12,544 nucleotides of DNA from Paracoccaceae bacterium (GCA_023134935.1 JAGLUD010000133.1:1-12544), one strand, 5' to 3'. Positions 1 to 7,240 are shown, numbered from the stretch's first letter. Numbers and translations are program-made. Notes: a model not told the origin generated them from the sequence alone.

Positions 1-1231
1 CGTCCATCGCCATCATCGTGTCGCCTGCCAAATATGGCTTGGCGTCATACAACGGAAACGCACCTTTTTCGCCAGCCAAATGCGCCGAGGCCAGATACGC
101 CGCGCGCGCGATTGCTTTCAGCCATTCCTCGGTCTGCCGCGCGGCTTGGTCCGAGCCATAGCGCAAACCCACCATCAGCAGTGCATCCGCCAGTCCAGTA
201 ACCCCCAGCCCGATCCGGCGCTTGGCAACCGCCTCGGCTTGTTGTTCGGGCAGCGGGAAACGGCTGGCTTCAACGACGTTGTCCATCATGCGCACGGCCA
301 CGGTGACCAGATCGGTTAGGGCCGCCATGTTGATTACAGCGCCCGCTTCAAATGGCGTATCGACCAACCGCGCAAGGTTGATCGACCCTAATAAACACGC
401 CCCGTAAGGCGGCAAGGGTTGTTCGCCACAAGGGTTCGTGGCGGCGATCGTTTCGCAGTAATTCAGGTTATTTTTCTGGTTAATCCGGTCAATGAAAATC
501 ACCCCCGGTTCGGCAAAATCATAGGTCGAGCGCATGATTTTGTTCCACAAATCCCGCGCCTGAACCGTGTGATAAATCTTGCCCTTGAAGATCAGATCCC
601 ACGGGCCGTCGGCCTTCACGGCCTTCATAAACGGGTCGGTAATCAGGACGGACAGGTTAAACATTCGCAAACGGGCGGCGTCTTGTTTGGCTGTTATGAA
701 ATCCTCGATATCGGGGTGGTCGCAGCGCATTGTTGCCATCATCGCGCCCCTGCGCGAACCCGCCGACATGATCGTACGACACATCGAATCCCAGACATCC
801 ATGAACGATAACGGGCCGGAGGCATCTGCGCCCACGCCAACAACGCTGGAACCCTTTGGACGCAGGGTGGAAAAGTCGTATCCGATGCCGCCACCTTGTT
901 GCATCGTTAACGCGGCTTCTTTTAACGAATCGAAGATCCCGCCCATCGTGTCGGGAATCGTGCCCATGACGAAGCAGTTGAAAAGGGTGACAGAGCGTTC
1001 GGTACCAGCACCCGCCAGAATGCGGCCAGCGGGCAGGAATTTGAAACCTTCCAGCGCGTTATAGAAAACCTCTTCCCACTTTGCAGAATCGTCTTCGCAC
1101 GCTGCTAAAGACCTTGCCACACGCCGCCAGCTATCCTCGACAGTTTCGTCAATCACTTCGCCTTCAGGCGTTTTGAAACGGTATTTCATGTCCCAGATGG
1201 ACTGTGAAATCGGGGCGGCGAATGCAGACAT
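1..1231 (-). CDS. nrdJ: Class II (adenosylcobalamin-dependent) ribonucleoside-diphosphate reductase, N-terminal part
   Basis: Reduces ribonucleotides to deoxyribonucleotides in the cytoplasm with a B12-derived radical, so it needs neither oxygen nor a separate radical subunit. I translated the minus strand by hand: 410 codons stay open from ATG at 1231 to the left edge, so the C-terminal part of the protein lies outside the window. Visible signatures are FNCFVMG around residue 85-90, where C86 matches the N-terminal redox cysteine; a glycine-rich QQGGGIGYDF segment near 111-120; and the finger-loop motif NPCGEQPLPPYGACLLGS near 266-283, where N266, C268 and E270 match the radical-site Asn-Cys-Glu of RNR large subunits. 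The next IGLGVTGLAD block (340-349) is also typical. Start: a GGAG lies about 10 bases before the ATG. Naming it class II rather than class I rests on overall resemblance to alphaproteobacterial NrdJ and on no nrdB being seen; the cobalamin-binding part is not in the window. Confidence 0.93.
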   Translation of the reverse strand, partial: MSAFAAPISQSIWDMKYRFKTPEGEVIDETVEDSWRRVARSLAACEDDSAKWEEVFYNALEGFKFLPAGRILAGAGTERSVTLFNCFVMGTIPDTMGGIFDSLKEAALTMQQGGGIGYDFSTLRPKGSSVVGVGADASGPLSFMDVWDSMCRTIMSAGSRRGAMMATMRCDHPDIEDFITAKQDAARLRMFNLSVLITDPFMKAVKADGPWDLIFKGKIYHTVQARDLWNKIMRSTYDFAEPGVIFIDRINQKNNLNYCETIAATNPCGEQPLPPYGACLLGSINLARLVDTPFEAGAVINMAALTDLVTVAVRMMDNVVEASRFPLPEQQAEAVAKRRIGLGVTGLADALLMVGLRYGSDQAARQTEEWLKAIARAAYLASAHLAGEKGAFPLYDAKPYLAGDTMMAMD

Positions 1232-1263
1232 GGGCAAAATCTCCGAGAAAAAGGCAGGTGCCT

Positions 1264-1293
1264 AAACTACGTTGCAAGACTTCCGAAGGTCAA
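1264..1293 (-). promoter_or_regulatory. Possible promoter of nrdJ
   Basis: On the minus strand a TTGACC hexamer (1288-1293) is followed after 18 bases by TAGTTT (1264-1269), about 33 bases before the nrdJ start codon. Between the -10 and the ribosome binding site is a small palindrome, AGGCA-GG-TGCCT (1252-1263). I looked for a NrdR box of the ACACTATATATAGTGT type and did not see one. The -10 is poor, so this is a tentative call. Confidence 0.35.
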
Positions 1294-1342
1294 TGATTCA
1301 AATGGGGGTGACAGCAGGTTTCGCTCTGGTATGAATGGGTGC

Positions 1343-1786
1343 ATGAGCGGTGAATTAAATCTGGTGAAATTATGCGTCGGGGCCGAAAAGGTCAGCGATC
1401 TTGTTAGCTGGCGTGACGCCCGCGCGGCAGATGCCCGTGCCAAGGGCATCGAATACGTCCCCAACCACATCACCCACATGTGGCCACGACGCGAGGTTGA
1501 GCTGTTGGATGGCAGCTCGCTATACTGGGTTTTCAAGGGGTTAATACTGGCGCGCCAACGGATCGTGCGGATGGACGAAGTGATTGGCGAGGACGGCATC
1601 CGCCGTTGTGCCTTGATATTCGACCCCAACCTGATGCTGACCGAGGCTCACCGTCGCCGCCCGTTCCAAGGCTGGCGCTATCTGACAAAAGCCGACGCCC
1701 CTAAGGACATCGGCTTGTATCGTGAAGATCAAGAGGAAATCCCCGGTGCGTTACGCGCCGAGCTTTCCGCCCTTGGTGTGCTTTAG
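1343..1786 (+). CDS. DUF1489 family protein
   Basis: About 147 residues, a small soluble protein with no signal peptide or membrane segment. The N-terminus LNLVKLCVGAEKVSDLVSW, the HMWPRREVELLDGSSLYWVFKG block and the later RRPFQGWRYL segment are the hallmarks I associate with DUF1489, a family common in Alphaproteobacteria and of unknown function. Two in-frame starts are possible: ATG at 1331 and ATG at 1343. Neither has a strong Shine-Dalgarno sequence. I prefer 1343 because it leaves the short N-terminal extension normal for the family. The gene is divergent from nrdJ, with about 100 bp between. It converges on the DUF302 gene so tightly that the two stop codons overlap (TAG at 1784-1786 on plus, TAA at 1783-1785 on minus). 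No function is inferred. Confidence 0.85.
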   Translation: MSGELNLVKLCVGAEKVSDLVSWRDARAADARAKGIEYVPNHITHMWPRREVELLDGSSLYWVFKGLILARQRIVRMDEVIGEDGIRRCALIFDPNLMLTEAHRRRPFQGWRYLTKADAPKDIGLYREDQEEIPGALRAELSALGVL

Positions 1787-2187
1787 CTTAACGAAGCAGC
1801 CGCGCGGCCAATGCGTTCGGCTGCATCTGCACCGATTGCTTTCAGGTCAGCATTTTCGCCGAGCGTCGAGAAGCTCATCATCTTGGCGGGGTCGATGAAA
1901 CGCACGAGGCATTTGCCTTCGTCCGATTTTTCCACGGTGACATTGCAAGGCAGCATCATGCCAACATCTGCGCGGGCGGTCAGGGCTTTGTGGGCTAACA
2001 CCGGATTGCAGGCACCCAGAATTGTGTAGGGGCGGAAATCTACGTCGATTTTGGTTTTAAGGACTGTATCCACGTCGATGCGGGTTAAAACGCCAAACCC
2101 TTCGGCTTTAAGCGCTTCTGTGACCTTTTCGATCACATCGTCAAAATTTCCGGAAAGAGTTACGTCGAGGCTGAAAGTTTCTGTCAT
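1783..2187 (-). CDS. DUF302 domain protein
   Basis: A 134-residue soluble protein of DUF302 type. The N-terminal half has the helix pattern FDDVIEKVTEALKAEGFGVLTRIDV, followed by VLKTKIDVDFRPYTILGACNPVLAHKAL and then DVGMMLPCNVTV, which are the conserved DUF302 blocks. The conserved Cys in GACNP (about residue 60) and the one in LPCNV (about 81) are both present. DUF302 proteins are small single-domain proteins, often found in bacteria with sulfur or metal-stress genes; their biochemical role is not settled and the neighbours here do not explain it. The ATG at 2187 has AGGA about nine bases upstream, before a run of seven A. The 3' end overlaps the convergent DUF1489 gene by 4 bp. Confidence 0.88.
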   Translation of the reverse strand: MTETFSLDVTLSGNFDDVIEKVTEALKAEGFGVLTRIDVDTVLKTKIDVDFRPYTILGACNPVLAHKALTARADVGMMLPCNVTVEKSDEGKCLVRFIDPAKMMSFSTLGENADLKAIGADAAERIGRAAASLS

Positions 2188-2368
2188 TTTTTTGGTTCCT
2201 GAGGTTTTTCGTTAACCGGAAGGTAATAATATATCCGCTATGTTCAATGGCAGAAACCGGGGTGTGACAACGACTGCCACAATTTGAACAGAATTACTTA
2301 ATATATTCATGGTGTTCAGTATTTGGTGAATCAGTTGAATCCCTTATTTGTTTGGGAAATGGACGATT

Positions 2369-2572
2369 ATGCAGAACGCAATTTTTAATTTTTTTGATTC
2401 TGAATCCGGTGCAGTTACCGTAGACTGGGTTGTGCTGACAGCTGCGATCGTCGGTATAGCTATCGCTGTGCCTACTTTGATTTTGCCAAACTTGCTGCCG
2501 GTGGCTTCCGGTGTGCAGCCAGCACTTGATGCTGCACCTGGATTGGGTGCCCGCTTGATTACCGGAAATTAG
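2369..2572 (+). CDS. Small Flp/Fap pilin-like membrane protein (first of a tandem pair)
   Basis: About 67 residues. A short N-terminal leader ends in DSESG, followed by AVTVDWVVLTAAIVGIAIAVPTLIL, one hydrophobic helix, and then a short polar tail ending GLGARLITGN. The layout copies Flp/Fap-type prepilins, which a TadV/CpaA-type peptidase cuts after the Gly so that the helix forms the pilus core. Here the would-be mature sequence starts AVTVDW, with Asp at +5 and Trp at +6 where Flp pilins have Glu-Tyr. Such proteins are frequent in Rhodobacteraceae and usually left as hypothetical or pilus assembly proteins. ATG at 2369 has a weak GGA six bases upstream; an in-frame TTG at 2348 is less likely. 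No other tad/cpa gene is in the window. Assignment to the Flp class is by architecture; a role in pili is inferred. Confidence 0.72.
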   Translation: MQNAIFNFFDSESGAVTVDWVVLTAAIVGIAIAVPTLILPNLLPVASGVQPALDAAPGLGARLITGN

Positions 2573-2606
2573 CCAACACTAATTGAACTATTTTAGCCCG
2601 CCATAA

Positions 2607-2627
2607 TACAGACATATTCTGTCTGTA
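2607..2627. repeat. 8-bp perfect inverted repeat between the two Flp-like genes
   Basis: TACAGACA and TGTCTGTA (2607-2614 and 2620-2627) are separated by TATTC, in the 130-bp gap between the two small genes. There is no T-run after it, so it is not a standard intrinsic terminator. It could be an attenuating hairpin that sets the ratio of the two transcripts, or a dimeric operator for the second gene. Confidence 0.5.
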
Positions 2628-2702
2628 GGGTGTTTCGCATCGTATAGGCTACATTTTTTAGTTCACTGCCCGAATTTTGGGCACAGTTATTGGTAATTTG
2701 GT

Positions 2703-2912
2703 ATGTTCTTAGATATACGCACGCGCTTTTGCCGCTCCGAATCCGGCGCAGTCACCGTAGATTTTGTCACTATCACGGCCGTTATCGTTGGCTTTGGTAT
2801 GGGCGTGCTGTTGCTTATTGCACCAGGCGTGGAAACTGTGACGGCATCCATTGAGCCCGTCATTCAATCTTCAGGCGGATTGGCCGGACGATTGATCGGT
2901 GCAAACAACTAG
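2703..2912 (+). CDS. Small Flp/Fap pilin-like membrane protein (second of a tandem pair)
   Basis: 69 residues, starting with ATG at 2703. It repeats the plan of the preceding gene: a basic leader (MFLDIRTRFCRSESG), then AVTVDFVTITAVIVGFGMGVLLLIAPG as a single hydrophobic helix, then a polar tail ending GLAGRLIGANN. The putative cleavage site is again G|AVTVD, with Asp at +5 and here Phe at +6. The shared SESGAVTVD core and the shared GL-RLI-N tail show that the two genes are duplicates that have drifted apart. No good Shine-Dalgarno is visible, although the frame and homology support the start. Its stop TAG (2910-2912) lies inside the palindrome CTAG that also holds the stop of the convergent transporter gene. 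Pilin function is inferred from architecture only. Confidence 0.72.
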   Translation: MFLDIRTRFCRSESGAVTVDFVTITAVIVGFGMGVLLLIAPGVETVTASIEPVIQSSGGLAGRLIGANN

Positions 2913-4849
2913 TAAAATAGCTGCATCATCACCATCAATACCACCAAGAAGATCACGGTCATAATTCCGCCTGCGCGGAAGAAATCCGGCACTTTGTAGC
3001 GACCTGGACCCATGATCAATGCGTTCACCTGATGCGTGGGCAGCAAGAACGAATTCGACGTGGCGATCGCCACGGTCAAGGCAAAGACTGCCGGATTTGC
3101 GCCGGCCTGAAGTGCGATGCTGATGGCTAGCGGTACAAGAAGAACCGTCGCGCCGACGTTGGACATGACAAGCGTAAACAAGGTCGCCAATATCGCGATA
3201 ACAAGTTGCAACACCCAAAGATCCACATCACCGATTGTTGTCAGCACGCGATCTGCAATCCAATGCGCAGTTCCGCTAGCCTCAACAGCCTTTCCAAGCG
3301 GAATAAGGCTGGCGAGCAGGAAAACGGTTTTCCAGCTAACGGCCGCATAAGCTTCGTCGGGATCAAGGACGCCGCTAATAATAATGCCAAGCGCGCCGAC
3401 CAGCAGGGCTACGGAAAGGCGCAAATCGGTTAGCAGAACCAGCCCCATCGCAATTCCAAAAAAGATCAACGCGTGTACAACTTTGTTCGTGCGCACTTCT
3501 TCTTGCGGGAAATCACTTGTGACAACGACGTTCATCGTACTGTGAAATTCCTGCAAGCTTTGCCAATCTGCAAACACGATCACCGTGTCACCGGCTTGAA
3601 ACACAACGTTGCGCACATCCTCGCCCTCGCGGGTAGTTTTACCGCTTCGGATGATCGACAGCGTGGAAACGCCGTGAACTTCGCGCAAACGCTTGGTGCG
3701 CGCGGATTCCCCGATCAACAACGAGGTTGGCGAGATAACTACTTCGGCTAACCCGGCAGATTCAGACGACATAACCTCGGAAAACAGATCGAGTTCTGGC
3801 TTAAGATCAAGGCCATATGCCTTGCAAAAGACCTCGATACATTCGCGTTCACCTATGACAGCCAGATGGTCGCCCTTTGCAACTACTAAACTGGCCGGCA
3901 CACCCCGCGTGGTCATCCGAACCTTTTCGCCCGAGGTCACACCCACGGTACGCACATGAAACAAGGTCTCATAGCTGTCCAAAACGGTGCCGATGATTTT
4001 GCTGGTTGAGGGGATATAGACCTCGGCAATGATGTAATCGATGCCATAGTCGTCGTGCAGGTGGGTCTCTAACCCTTTACGCTGGTCCGGCACTTCTTTG
4101 CCCTTAGGAAGCACAAATCGGCCAAAAACTACAAAGTAGAGAATGCCAGAAATAACCAGTGCGATGCCAATTGGCGTCACCGAAAAAAGCCCGAACGTTT
4201 CTAGCTGTTGATCTGGGGGCAGGCTGGCGTTGGCGTTGATAATCAGGTCGTTCAGCAGGATTAACGGGCTGGAACCGACCATTGTTAACGTGCCGCCCAG
4301 AATCGCGCAGAAACCCATAGGCATCAATAAGCGGGACATTGAAATTTTTGACCGTGTAGAAATCCGTTGGACCACCGGCAGGAACAAAGCCGCTGCGCCA
4401 ACGTTCTGCATAAAGCCGGAAATCCCGCCTACGGTGCCGGAAATCAAAGGAATAATCCGTTTCTCGGTGGTGCCGCCAACCTTAACCAGATAGCGCGCGA
4501 CCGAGTTCATGATGCCGGTTTTATCCAGCCCGGCCCCGAGGATCATCACGGCAATAATTGATATAACAGCGTTAGAGGAAAACCCGTCAAACAGCTCGTT
4601 TATATCTACCAGCCCTTCTTCAAGGCCCATAACCGGTGCCATTATCGACGAAAGTCCGAGCATAACCAAAATGGTCAAAGCTGCGATATCGATAGGGATG
4701 ATTTCAAACGAAAACAAAAATACTGTAAGCAACAGGAGGGATAAAACCCACGCGATTTCAATGTTCGGAGCAATGCTTGTTAGCATGTAACCAATTAACA
4801 AAAAGCCGATCGCGGCGCCGCCAACGATGAGTCCGCGTAGATTTTTCAT
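2909..4849 (-). CDS. SLC13/DASS-type anion permease with two RCK_C (TrkA-C) domains
   Basis: A 646-residue inner-membrane protein of the citrate transporter-like/SLC13 class, which usually carries dicarboxylates, sulfate or similar anions with Na+ or H+. Hydrophobic segments fill residues 5-60, 95-108, 133-160, 175-203, 225-246 and then 457-645. In between, roughly 265-345 and 360-440, lie two soluble RCK_C/TrkA-C repeats (for example VVAKGDHLAVIGE and VVFQAGDTVIVFAD), thought to bind small ligands and gate transport. The two half-site motifs read MQNVGAAALFLPV (about 147-159) and MSNVGATVLLVPLA (562-575) instead of Ser-Asn-Thr, so the substrate cannot be predicted. The ATG at 4849 has GAGG nine bases upstream. 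The gene is transcribed alone; its stop shares CTAG with the convergent small gene. The substrate is unknown. Confidence 0.88.
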   Translation of the reverse strand: MKNLRGLIVGGAAIGFLLIGYMLTSIAPNIEIAWVLSLLLLTVFLFSFEIIPIDIAALTILVMLGLSSIMAPVMGLEEGLVDINELFDGFSSNAVISIIAVMILGAGLDKTGIMNSVARYLVKVGGTTEKRIIPLISGTVGGISGFMQNVGAAALFLPVVQRISTRSKISMSRLLMPMGFCAILGGTLTMVGSSPLILLNDLIINANASLPPDQQLETFGLFSVTPIGIALVISGILYFVVFGRFVLPKGKEVPDQRKGLETHLHDDYGIDYIIAEVYIPSTSKIIGTVLDSYETLFHVRTVGVTSGEKVRMTTRGVPASLVVAKGDHLAVIGERECIEVFCKAYGLDLKPELDLFSEVMSSESAGLAEVVISPTSLLIGESARTKRLREVHGVSTLSIIRSGKTTREGEDVRNVVFQAGDTVIVFADWQSLQEFHSTMNVVVTSDFPQEEVRTNKVVHALIFFGIAMGLVLLTDLRLSVALLVGALGIIISGVLDPDEAYAAVSWKTVFLLASLIPLGKAVEASGTAHWIADRVLTTIGDVDLWVLQLVIAILATLFTLVMSNVGATVLLVPLAISIALQAGANPAVFALTVAIATSNSFLLPTHQVNALIMGPGRYKVPDFFRAGGIMTVIFLVVLMVMMQLFY

Positions 4850-5026
4850 TTATCCATTCCTCTTTTGGAATAGGTTCAACAATTTTTTCATTTATTGCAA
4901 GATTTTTCCCACAGCATCGAGCAGGGTTGCAGATTTAGGAGGGTTGTTTGGTGCAATTTTTTGCCGTCATCGCCAGATCAATGCAATGTAAACAACTCGA
5001 CGTATCGTCTGCAATATTCTGGGAAA

Positions 5027-5103
5027 TGGTACCAGCGACCCGAATTGAACGGGTGGCCTCTTGATCCACAATCAAGCGCTCTAACCAACTGAGCTACGCC
5101 GGC
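5027..5103 (-). tRNA. tRNA-His (anticodon GTG)
   Basis: All four arms fold on the minus strand: acceptor GCCGGCG/CGCTGGT (two G-U pairs), D-stem GCTC/GAGC, anticodon stem CTTGA/TCAAG around loop TTGTGGA, and T-stem ACCCG/CGGGT with TTCAATT loop. Anticodon GTG reads His codons. The CCA end is encoded (position 73 is A). The base before G1 is T, so no extra G-1 is encoded, unlike most bacterial tRNA-His. This G-1-less, A73 form is known from Alphaproteobacteria, whose histidyl-tRNA synthetase accepts it. Confidence 0.97.
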
Positions 5104-5121
5104 ACATAACGAAAACTTCGT

Positions 5122-5199
5122 ATTGCGCGGGAATAATCAGGTTTTGCCGTACGGTCAACACCGAACTGACGTCAATTGCGCATAATCAGGCGTTTTTGC
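5122..5199. repeat. Imperfect direct repeat upstream of tRNA-His
   Basis: The string ATTGCGC, then ATAATCAGG, then a T-rich TTTTGC end occurs twice: at 5122-5147 (with GGGA inserted after the first block) and at 5175-5199 (with CG inserted after the second block). The copies start 53 bases apart. The first covers the -10 of the predicted tRNA promoter. It may be a local duplication of a promoter segment. Confidence 0.45.
5130..5158 (-). promoter_or_regulatory. Likely promoter of tRNA-His
   Basis: On the minus strand TTGACC (5153-5158) is followed after exactly 17 bases by TATTCC (5130-5135), then a GC-rich CGCGC stretch. The tRNA 5' end is about 27 bases downstream, leaving a short 5' leader for RNase P to remove. 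A GC-rich discriminator after the -10 is typical of stable-RNA promoters under stringent control. No transcript data are available, so this is inferred from the sequence. Confidence 0.55.
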
Positions 5200-5294
5200 A
5201 AGATGAAGTGAATGTTACCGGTGTCCGCCGTGAATTCTTTCCTTGAATACTTCCTTTGAGGCCAGTAGCCATGCAGAAACCAAGGAGAAAAATT

Positions 5295-5492
5295 ATGGGT
5301 ATTAATAACGAAAGCGACGTTTCGGCGAACTTGCAGATCGGTCCGACGGATCTGGGCATGGTGCGGTTGTTCATTGATACCGGCAAGGTGGAAATCCCGC
5401 TGGATTTCGAGCCAGAAGAAGCCGAGGAAATCGCAGACGAATTGCGCGCCGCTGCCACGCGCGCTCGTGCGGTGGCATCTAAAGGCAAATAA
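5295..5492 (+). CDS. Small acidic DUF6324-like protein
   Basis: 65 residues, MGINNESDVSANLQIGPTD at the N-terminus, then GMVRLFIDTGKVEIPLDFEPEEAEEIADEL and an alanine/arginine-rich C-terminal helix. It is soluble, with no signal peptide. It matches a short conserved protein I know from Roseobacter-group genomes (DUF6324), of unknown function; the family name is from memory and should be checked. An excellent Shine-Dalgarno, AAGGAG (5282-5287), seven bases before ATG at 5295 fixes the start and rules out the upstream in-frame ATGs. Its stop TAA (5490-5492) directly abuts the stop of the convergent glycosyltransferase with no base between them. Confidence 0.82.
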   Translation: MGINNESDVSANLQIGPTDLGMVRLFIDTGKVEIPLDFEPEEAEEIADELRAAATRARAVASKGK

Positions 5493-7139
5493 TCAATCCG
5501 CCAATATCCCCAACGTATTGAGCCTGTCGAGATACCGTTTCGCCTGCATCTGAGGGGTAAATTCGGTGCGAAGCAGTTTTTGGCCGCGCAGCGCTTTGAT
5601 CTGTGCTTTCAGCGGGTTGTCTCGTACTTCACGCATCGTGCTTGCCAGCGCTTCGACGTCAATCTCAGCCCATTGGGCGTGGTTGAGCGGTGTTATCGTC
5701 TCGCCGGCCCGTGCATTAACCAATTTGTAAGGTACGGGATACGCCGTGCTGTGGGTGCAAATTTCCTGTGTGCCAGAATAGTCGGTGGCGATCACTGGGC
5801 GGGCGTATCCTAGCGCATAGGCGGGGATGTAACCGAACCCCTCCGCGCGATGCGGGGAAACGATGCAGTCGGCGCGCTTGATCAAGGCAAGTAGATCGTT
5901 GAAAGGCAACAAACGCTCGTCGATGATCACGCGTGCGTCCCGCCGCGCAATCCTTCTGATCGTTTGCATCTGCCGGTTCGGATCACCCCAATGACACGGA
6001 TCAACAGGGGTGGTTTTAATGACTAAGCGCACATTCGCTGCATTCGGGAACGCCGTCAGAAACGCGTTCACTGCCGCCAACGGATTTTTGCGTTCGACCG
6101 AGGAATGCGCATCGAAACACATCAGTATTACATGGTGTCCGGCGTTTACTCCGTATTCTCCCATGTTGGATGCTTGCAGTTCCGGCAGGGGAATTCCTTT
6201 GCCCACGTTCACGACCGGACAATCGTAGACTTTTTCGTAAATTTTCTGAACATACCGGCTTGGCACCCACACCTCGTCCAGCAATTTTCCGGCTTGCAGG
6301 TGCGAACGGGGGAGGGTTTCCAGTTCCCATAACAGAAACCCGATATGCAGGGACTTGTCCGCAGTGCGCATCTGGTGCGCGATATGATCGGCGTTAACGT
6401 GGTGCAGCGTCACCGGGCGTTTTAGACGACGGGTGGCCAGACAATCGGCCATGGATGTGGGAATGTTGGCCAATGCGAACGCCTCGGCGCTCATTATGGT
6501 ATTGCGTGCCAAACCACTTTGGCCATCGCTGATCCCGCGAATGTGCACGATGTTTTCAAATGCGGGTTGGATTGCTGCAGGCTTGACCGAGAGCCTTTTC
6601 AACAGGTCTTGCGAGGCCTTACTTGCCCGAAAAATACGTGCGCTATGCAGGGTCAAAATGCGGATCAAGATCACCAGCAATAGCGAAATCCAACATGGCG
6701 TTTTCTGCGCTTCTGAGTCGGGCAGAAAAACGCACTCGTCGGCGCGGGTTGCGAGGATCACGGCCAGCTTGAGGCGCCGCCATTCCTCCATCCTGCGGTT
6801 AGACCAGCGGGGTTTGTCTATGGTGTCAAACCCAAGGCCGGCGGGGTAAATGATGGCGGTGAAGGGCGTTTTGGTTATTCGGTCCACCTTGGTCAACGTT
6901 TCGGCCCACAAACGACGACTTCGGAACCGCAGCGGGACAAGTGCGGGCGAGGGGGCGTTGGCTGCTGTAAACACGACACTGTTGTTCTTGGCGAGGTGCA
7001 CGGCCAACTGACGCGCTGGCGGTGGGCCATAACCATTCGGGGTGAACTGTCCCAAGATTACATACCTGCCACGCGCGCGGCTTTCAGGCGGGGTTTCCAG
7101 AGGAATAGAATCAAGTGTTAGGGATTGATCAAAAAGCAC
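5493..7139 (-). CDS. GT4-like family glycosyltransferase
   Basis: 548 residues, a probable cytoplasmic GT-B fold sugar transferase acting on a cell-surface glycan or glycoconjugate; acceptor and donor are unknown. The C-terminal nucleotide-sugar domain is clear: FDAHSSVERKNPLAAVNAF (342-360, where R350 and K351 should contact the donor phosphates), then HRAEGFGYIPAYALGYARPVIAT (430-452). The usual EX7E pair is altered: E433 is present, but Tyr441 sits at the second Glu position. WELETLP (271-277) and EVWVPSRYV (289-297) are typical of this GT4 subgroup. The N-terminal 200 residues are less conserved and may be a second, degenerate GT-B domain, with a hydrophobic stretch at 150-165. The start is GTG at 7139 with GAGG five bases upstream. 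It is alone in its transcription unit, and no other polysaccharide gene is nearby. Confidence 0.85.
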   Translation of the reverse strand: MLFDQSLTLDSIPLETPPESRARGRYVILGQFTPNGYGPPPARQLAVHLAKNNSVVFTAANAPSPALVPLRFRSRRLWAETLTKVDRITKTPFTAIIYPAGLGFDTIDKPRWSNRRMEEWRRLKLAVILATRADECVFLPDSEAQKTPCWISLLLVILIRILTLHSARIFRASKASQDLLKRLSVKPAAIQPAFENIVHIRGISDGQSGLARNTIMSAEAFALANIPTSMADCLATRRLKRPVTLHHVNADHIAHQMRTADKSLHIGFLLWELETLPRSHLQAGKLLDEVWVPSRYVQKIYEKVYDCPVVNVGKGIPLPELQASNMGEYGVNAGHHVILMCFDAHSSVERKNPLAAVNAFLTAFPNAANVRLVIKTTPVDPCHWGDPNRQMQTIRRIARRDARVIIDERLLPFNDLLALIKRADCIVSPHRAEGFGYIPAYALGYARPVIATDYSGTQEICTHSTAYPVPYKLVNARAGETITPLNHAQWAEIDVEALASTMREVRDNPLKAQIKALRGQKLLRTEFTPQMQAKRYLDRLNTLGILAD

Positions 7140-7240
7140 GAAAACCTCGGGGTTGTTGCGGTCATTAACCGCGAACTACCGTAATATTTGGTTAATATGT
7201 CCGCGCCCCCTTCAATTATTCAGCTTTAGGGTTTAGATTG

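Noticed and set aside
579..1064. Plus-strand open frame antisense to nrdJ
   Set aside because: It is a shadow of the clearly conserved nrdJ reading frame and matches no protein family I know.
2212..2226. CtrA-like site TTAA-N7-GTAA between the DUF302 and Flp-like genes
   Set aside because: It has one mismatch to TTAA-N7-TTAA, and a single site in AT-rich sequence is expected by chance; CtrA control of pilins is attractive but not supported here.
2348..2368. TTG start for the first Flp-like gene
   Set aside because: A leader of 67 residues from ATG at 2369 already matches the family layout, and TTG lacks a good Shine-Dalgarno.
5256..5294. Longer N-terminus for the DUF6324-like protein
   Set aside because: The strong AAGGAG at 5282-5287 lies inside this extension and points to ATG at 5295.
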